DNA from: Sulfurimonas sp.
GTDB taxonomy: Bacteria; Campylobacterota; Campylobacteria; Campylobacterales; Sulfurimonadaceae
Direction of reading: 5' to 3'
DNA length: 64,000 nt
Assembly: GCA_013791885.1 (NCBI GenBank)
Contig: VMSZ01000007.1
Span: forward strand, 1 to 64,000
The translations under genes were made by a program, and so were the position numbers. This document shows, piece after piece, positions 61,312-64,000 of this stretch; positions within the stretch are counted from its first letter, which is position 1; each line of letters begins with the position of its first letter. The notes under the pieces are model-generated. The model saw only the letters and a program-made list of their open reading frames with translations. It had not been told where the DNA came from and did not search any database.

Positions 61312-61856
61312 TACTTGCTCCCTTTAGTAAAAGGCATACCCATTTTCTCTAAAAGAGCAAATGATGCCTTATCAGTTTGTGCAGTTGTAACCACTGTTAT
61401 ATTCATACCATGAATTTGCATAATAGAATCATAGTTAACTTCAGTAAAAATAAGTTGTTCTTGAAGACCGAAGTTATAGTTACCACGACCATCAAAACCA
61501 TTTCTAGGAACGCCACGGAAGTCTTTTACACGTGGAAGTGCAATAGACACAAGACGGTCAAAGAAATCATACATTTTTTCACCACGAAGTGTAACACGGA
61601 TACCTACAGGCATACCTTCACGAACTTTAAAACCAGCAACTGATTTCTTAGCTATTACAGTACTTGCTTTTTGACCGGCGATAGCAGTAATAGTATCTTC
61701 AATATTTTGGATAAGTTTGTTGTCTTTCATAGCAAAACCAGCACCAACAGAGATAATAATCTTATCTAACTGTGGTGTTTGCATAGGGTTTTTGATACCT
61801 AATTCAGCTTGTAATTCAGATTTTAAACCTAAATATTTTTCTTTTAAACGAGCCAT
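61311..61856 (-). CDS. rplE: 50S ribosomal protein L5
   Basis: 181 residues. L5 binds 5S rRNA and P-site t[28 protein letters not shown] and the R-D-F-R-G-V block are typical. It follows rplX by 4 bases. Confidence 0.97.
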   Translation of the reverse strand: MARLKEKYLGLKSELQAELGIKNPMQTPQLDKIIISVGAGFAMKDNKLIQNIEDTITAIAGQKASTVIAKKSVAGFKVREGMPVGIRVTLRGEKMYDFFDRLVSIALPRVKDFRGVPRNGFDGRGNYNFGLQEQLIFTEVNYDSIMQIHGMNITVVTTAQTDKASFALLEKMGMPFTKGSK

Positions 61857-61860
61857 CTAA

Positions 61861-62091
61861 TTATGCCTCCACTTTACGTACATTTGAAGCATCTATAGGC
61901 ATCTCTTTATTAACATGTCCGCCTTTAGTGTTCTCTTCAGTTGGCTTAACAGCTTTTTTAGCTATTTTACAACCCTCAACGATAACCTTGTTTTTCTTAG
62001 CTAATACTGCCAAAACAGTAGCTCTAGTCCCACGATCGTCGCCAGCGATGATTTCTACTAAATCACCTTTTTTGAAATTAAACTTTGCCAT
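61861..62091 (-). CDS. rplX: 50S ribosomal protein L24
   Basis: 76 residues with a KOW motif near the start (K-K-G-D-L-V-E-I-I-A-G-D-D-R-G). L24 starts large subunit assembly. The G-G-H-V-N-K-E-M-P-I segment near the end is typical, though the chain is short (about 100 residues in E. coli). It shares one base with rplN. Confidence 0.95.
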   Translation of the reverse strand: MAKFNFKKGDLVEIIAGDDRGTRATVLAVLAKKNKVIVEGCKIAKKAVKPTEENTKGGHVNKEMPIDASNVRKVEA

Positions 62092-62459
62092 TAAACAACC
62101 TCCGGTGCAAGAGAAACGATTTTCATAAATCCTGCGTAACGAACTTCACGACCGATTGGCCCGAAGATACGAGTACCGATAGGCTCTCTCTTGTCATCTA
62201 AAATAACAGCTGCATTGTCATCAAAACGAATAAGAGAACCGTTTTCACGTTGAATCTCTTTTTTTGTTCTAACGATAACAGCTTTTACAACTTTACCTTT
62301 TTTTACTTTTGCAGTTGGAATCGCTTTTTTTACAGAAGCAATAATAACATCGCCTACTGTAGCATAACGACGTTTTGAACCGCCAAGTACCTTAATACAC
62401 ATAATCTCTTTTGCACCTGTATTATCAGCTACATTCAGACGAGAAAAACTTTGAATCAT
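62091..62459 (-). CDS. rplN: 50S ribosomal protein L14
   Basis: 122 residues. L14 forms bridges to the small subunit. [16 protein letters not shown] and the G-S-K-R-R-Y-A block are diagnostic. It shares one base with rpsQ upstream and one with rplX downstream. Confidence 0.97.
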   Translation of the reverse strand: MIQSFSRLNVADNTGAKEIMCIKVLGGSKRRYATVGDVIIASVKKAIPTAKVKKGKVVKAVIVRTKKEIQRENGSLIRFDDNAAVILDDKREPIGTRIFGPIGREVRYAGFMKIVSLAPEVV

Positions 62460-62707
62460 TATTCCGCTCCTGAAATTATGTTTTTAAGTCTAAAAGATTT
62501 AGTCTTAGAAAGTGGACGACATTCGATTGCAATAATCTCATCGCCTACTTTTACTTCATTACGCTCATCATGTACTAGGTACTTTTTGAAACGTTTTACA
62601 ACTTTGTGGTAGCGAGGGTGCATTACACGACGCTCAACAACTATTGATACTGTTTTGTCACCTGCAATTTTTACTACGTTACCTTGAATTTCACGTTTAT
62701 GTGTCAT
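62459..62707 (-). CDS. rpsQ: 30S ribosomal protein S17
   Basis: 82 residues. S17 binds the 5' domain of 16S r[22 protein letters not shown] and [10 protein letters not shown] are typical. It follows rpmC by 10 bases. Confidence 0.97.
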   Translation of the reverse strand: MTHKREIQGNVVKIAGDKTVSIVVERRVMHPRYHKVVKRFKKYLVHDERNEVKVGDEIIAIECRPLSKTKSFRLKNIISGAE

Positions 62708-62717
62708 TGCCGTGCTC

Positions 62718-62906
62718 CTAGTTTGCTACTGCAGTAAGTGCAGTATTGATTCTAGCAATATCTTTTTTAGTAGTTCTTAACTCACTACTATCTTGCAATT
62801 GCATCATCTTTTGTTTAATTTTTAATGTAAAAAGTTCAGTTTTCTTCACTTTAAGCATTGCTTTTAGTTCAGCTGAATTTTTATCTGCTAAATCAGAATA
62901 TTTCAT
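62718..62906 (-). CDS. rpmC: 50S ribosomal protein L29
   Basis: 62 residues. L29 lies at the tunnel exit next to L23. M-K-Y-S-D-L-A-D-K and [13 protein letters not shown] fit the family. Its start overlaps the end of rplP by 14 bases. Confidence 0.95.
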   Translation of the reverse strand: MKYSDLADKNSAELKAMLKVKKTELFTLKIKQKMMQLQDSSELRTTKKDIARINTALTAVAN

Positions 62907-63318
62907 TGTTCATCTCCGCAGTGATTATTTTAGTTTTGAATGGCAATTTGTGCATTGCAAGAGCTAAAGCTTCACGAGCAAGTTCTTCCGGTACACCGGC
63001 CATTTCAAAAATTATACGACCTGGCTTAATATTCATAACCCAAGTATCAACTCCACCCTTACCTTTACCCATACGAGTTTCAAGAGGTTTTGCAGTTAAT
63101 GGCTTAGCTGGGAATACACGAATCCAAATCTTACCATTTCTTTTAATGTGACGAGTTGCAGAAATACGAGCCGACTCTATTTGACGAGAGTTAATACGAC
63201 CTGCTTCAACTGCTTTAAATCCAATGTCACCAAAAGATAGTGTGTAACCTGAGCGTGCATAGCCACGGTTACGGCCTTTCATTACTTTACGATATTTCGT
63301 TCTTTTTGGCATCAACAT
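62893..63318 (-). CDS. rplP: 50S ribosomal protein L16
   Basis: 141 residues. L16 helps form the A site. [11 protein letters not shown], the [12 protein letters not shown] block and [11 protein letters not shown] are typical. It follows rpsC by 2 bases and overlaps rpmC by 14. Confidence 0.97.
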   Translation of the reverse strand: MLMPKRTKYRKVMKGRNRGYARSGYTLSFGDIGFKAVEAGRINSRQIESARISATRHIKRNGKIWIRVFPAKPLTAKPLETRMGKGKGGVDTWVMNIKPGRIIFEMAGVPEELAREALALAMHKLPFKTKIITAEMNNEIF

Positions 63319-63320
63319 AA

Positions 63321-64000
63321 TTATTCAGCCTTTTCGTTATTTTCACGTCTTGGAGCACGTTTACGTGGACGCTCAGTTTTTTCTTCTTTGGCTTCTGCAG
63401 GGATTCCTTTAGTAAGTACTTCACCTTTGAATATCCAAACTTTTACACCGATACAACCGTATGTAGTGTGCGCTTCAGCAAAACCGTAATCGATTTTTGC
63501 ACGAAGAGTATGTAAAGGAACACGTCCCTCAAGGTACCATTCAGTACGAGCCATTTCAGCTCCGCCTAAACGGCCAGATACAGAAACTTTAATTCCTTTT
63601 GCACCTGAACGTTGTGCACCTTGCATAACTTTCTTCATAGCACGTCTAAACGCAACACGACGTTCTAATTGAGTAGCTACATTTTCAGCAACAAGTTGTG
63701 CTGAAGTTTGAGCTTTTTTCTCTTCTTTAATGTTTACAGAAACTTCTTTGCCTATTAAAGTCTGAATAGAAGTTTTAATTTTCTCTATATCAGCACCTTT
63801 TTTACCAATAATGATACCAGGACGTGCAGCAACGATAGTTACACGAAGTCTCTTAACTGTTCTTTCTATAATGATGTTAGCAACACCAGCATAGTAAAGT
63901 TCTTTTTTCAAATATGTTCTTATCTTGTGATCTTCACCTAAAGACGCAGCTGCAGTCTTAAAATTAGGGAACCAACGGCTCTCCCAATTGCGGTTTATAC
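63321..64000 (-). CDS. rpsC: 30S ribosomal protein S3, N-terminus outside window
   Basis: The frame is open to the window edge; the last visible residues toward the N-terminus are [10 protein letters not shown], so only about a dozen residues (the usual M-G-Q-K-V-N-P-I-G start) are missing. The TTG at 63911 is an internal codon. The KH domain [13 protein letters not shown] and the Arg-rich tail are present. S3 lies at the mRNA entry channel. It belongs to the S10 part of the cluster. Confidence 0.96.
   Translation of the reverse strand, partial: INRNWESRWFPNFKTAAASLGEDHKIRTYLKKELYYAGVANIIIERTVKRLRVTIVAARPGIIIGKKGADIEKIKTSIQTLIGKEVSVNIKEEKKAQTSAQLVAENVATQLERRVAFRRAMKKVMQGAQRSGAKGIKVSVSGRLGGAEMARTEWYLEGRVPLHTLRAKIDYGFAEAHTTYGCIGVKVWIFKGEVLTKGIPAEAKEEKTERPRKRAPRRENNEKAE

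Overview
The window reads as chromosomal backbone of an AT-rich member of the Campylobacterota (Epsilonproteobacteria), most like Sulfurimonas and relatives. The reasons are the protein content (PhoX-type phosphatase, heme-binding DUF3365 plus GGDEF sensor, NnrS, solitary MCE genes, PDZ and YbaB next to panD), the short epsilon-style intergenic spaces, promoters with a good -10 but often no -35, and separate rpoB and rpoC (fused in Helicobacter and Wolinella). The genus is inference; the class is fairly safe. I saw no insertion sequence, prophage, integrase, rRNA gene or CRISPR array.

Layout. 0-2.3 kb: 3' end of prfB, bpt and three small membrane or exported proteins. 2.3-19.8 kb: one long minus-strand run, read from right to left as tRNA-Thr(UGU), tRNA-Tyr, tRNA-Gly, tRNA-Thr(GGU), tuf, rpmG, tRNA-Trp, secE, nusG, rplK, rplA, rplJ, rplL, rpoB, rpoC, rpsL, rpsG, fusA. 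The tRNA-tuf block has the same order as the E. coli thrU-tyrU-glyT-thrT-tufB operon. 19.8-41.2 kb: mixed housekeeping and accessory genes on both strands (phosphodiesterase, YaaA, two SpoU/TrmH methyltransferases, HicA-like protein, pirin, YceI, thioredoxin, AEC transporter, a lipoprotein PhoX phosphatase with a two-heme lipoprotein, SelO, transketolase, prenyl synthase, PDZ protein, YbaB, panD, 2Fe-2S protein, outer membrane barrel, murE, NifU-like protein, aldo/keto reductase). 41.3-44.2 kb: the alpha operon rpmJ-rpsM-rpsK-rpsD-rpoA-rplQ with its own promoter and a long leader. 44.5-56.6 kb: a mostly plus-strand block (diguanylate cyclase, SPL-like radical SAM enzyme, NnrS, MOSC, barrel, CvfB-like protein, trpB, MCE genes, chorismate mutase). 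56.6-64 kb: infA, map, secY and the spc/S10 ribosomal proteins back to a truncated rpsC.

How it fits together. Transcription and translation dominate: almost all of the beta, str, alpha and spc clusters lie here on one strand. The usual infA-rpmJ junction is broken by about 12 kb of other genes, and each side has its own terminator or promoter. Regulation visible in the sequence includes a consensus sigma-70 promoter for the tRNA-tuf operon, an L10-type leader, a tandem hairpin/attenuator between rplL and rpoB, and a six-unit 11-bp repeat array upstream of phoX that resembles a PHO box. The most unusual genome-scale signal is a strong excess of the 7-mer TGCGTTT/AAACGCA, concentrated outside the ribosomal genes.
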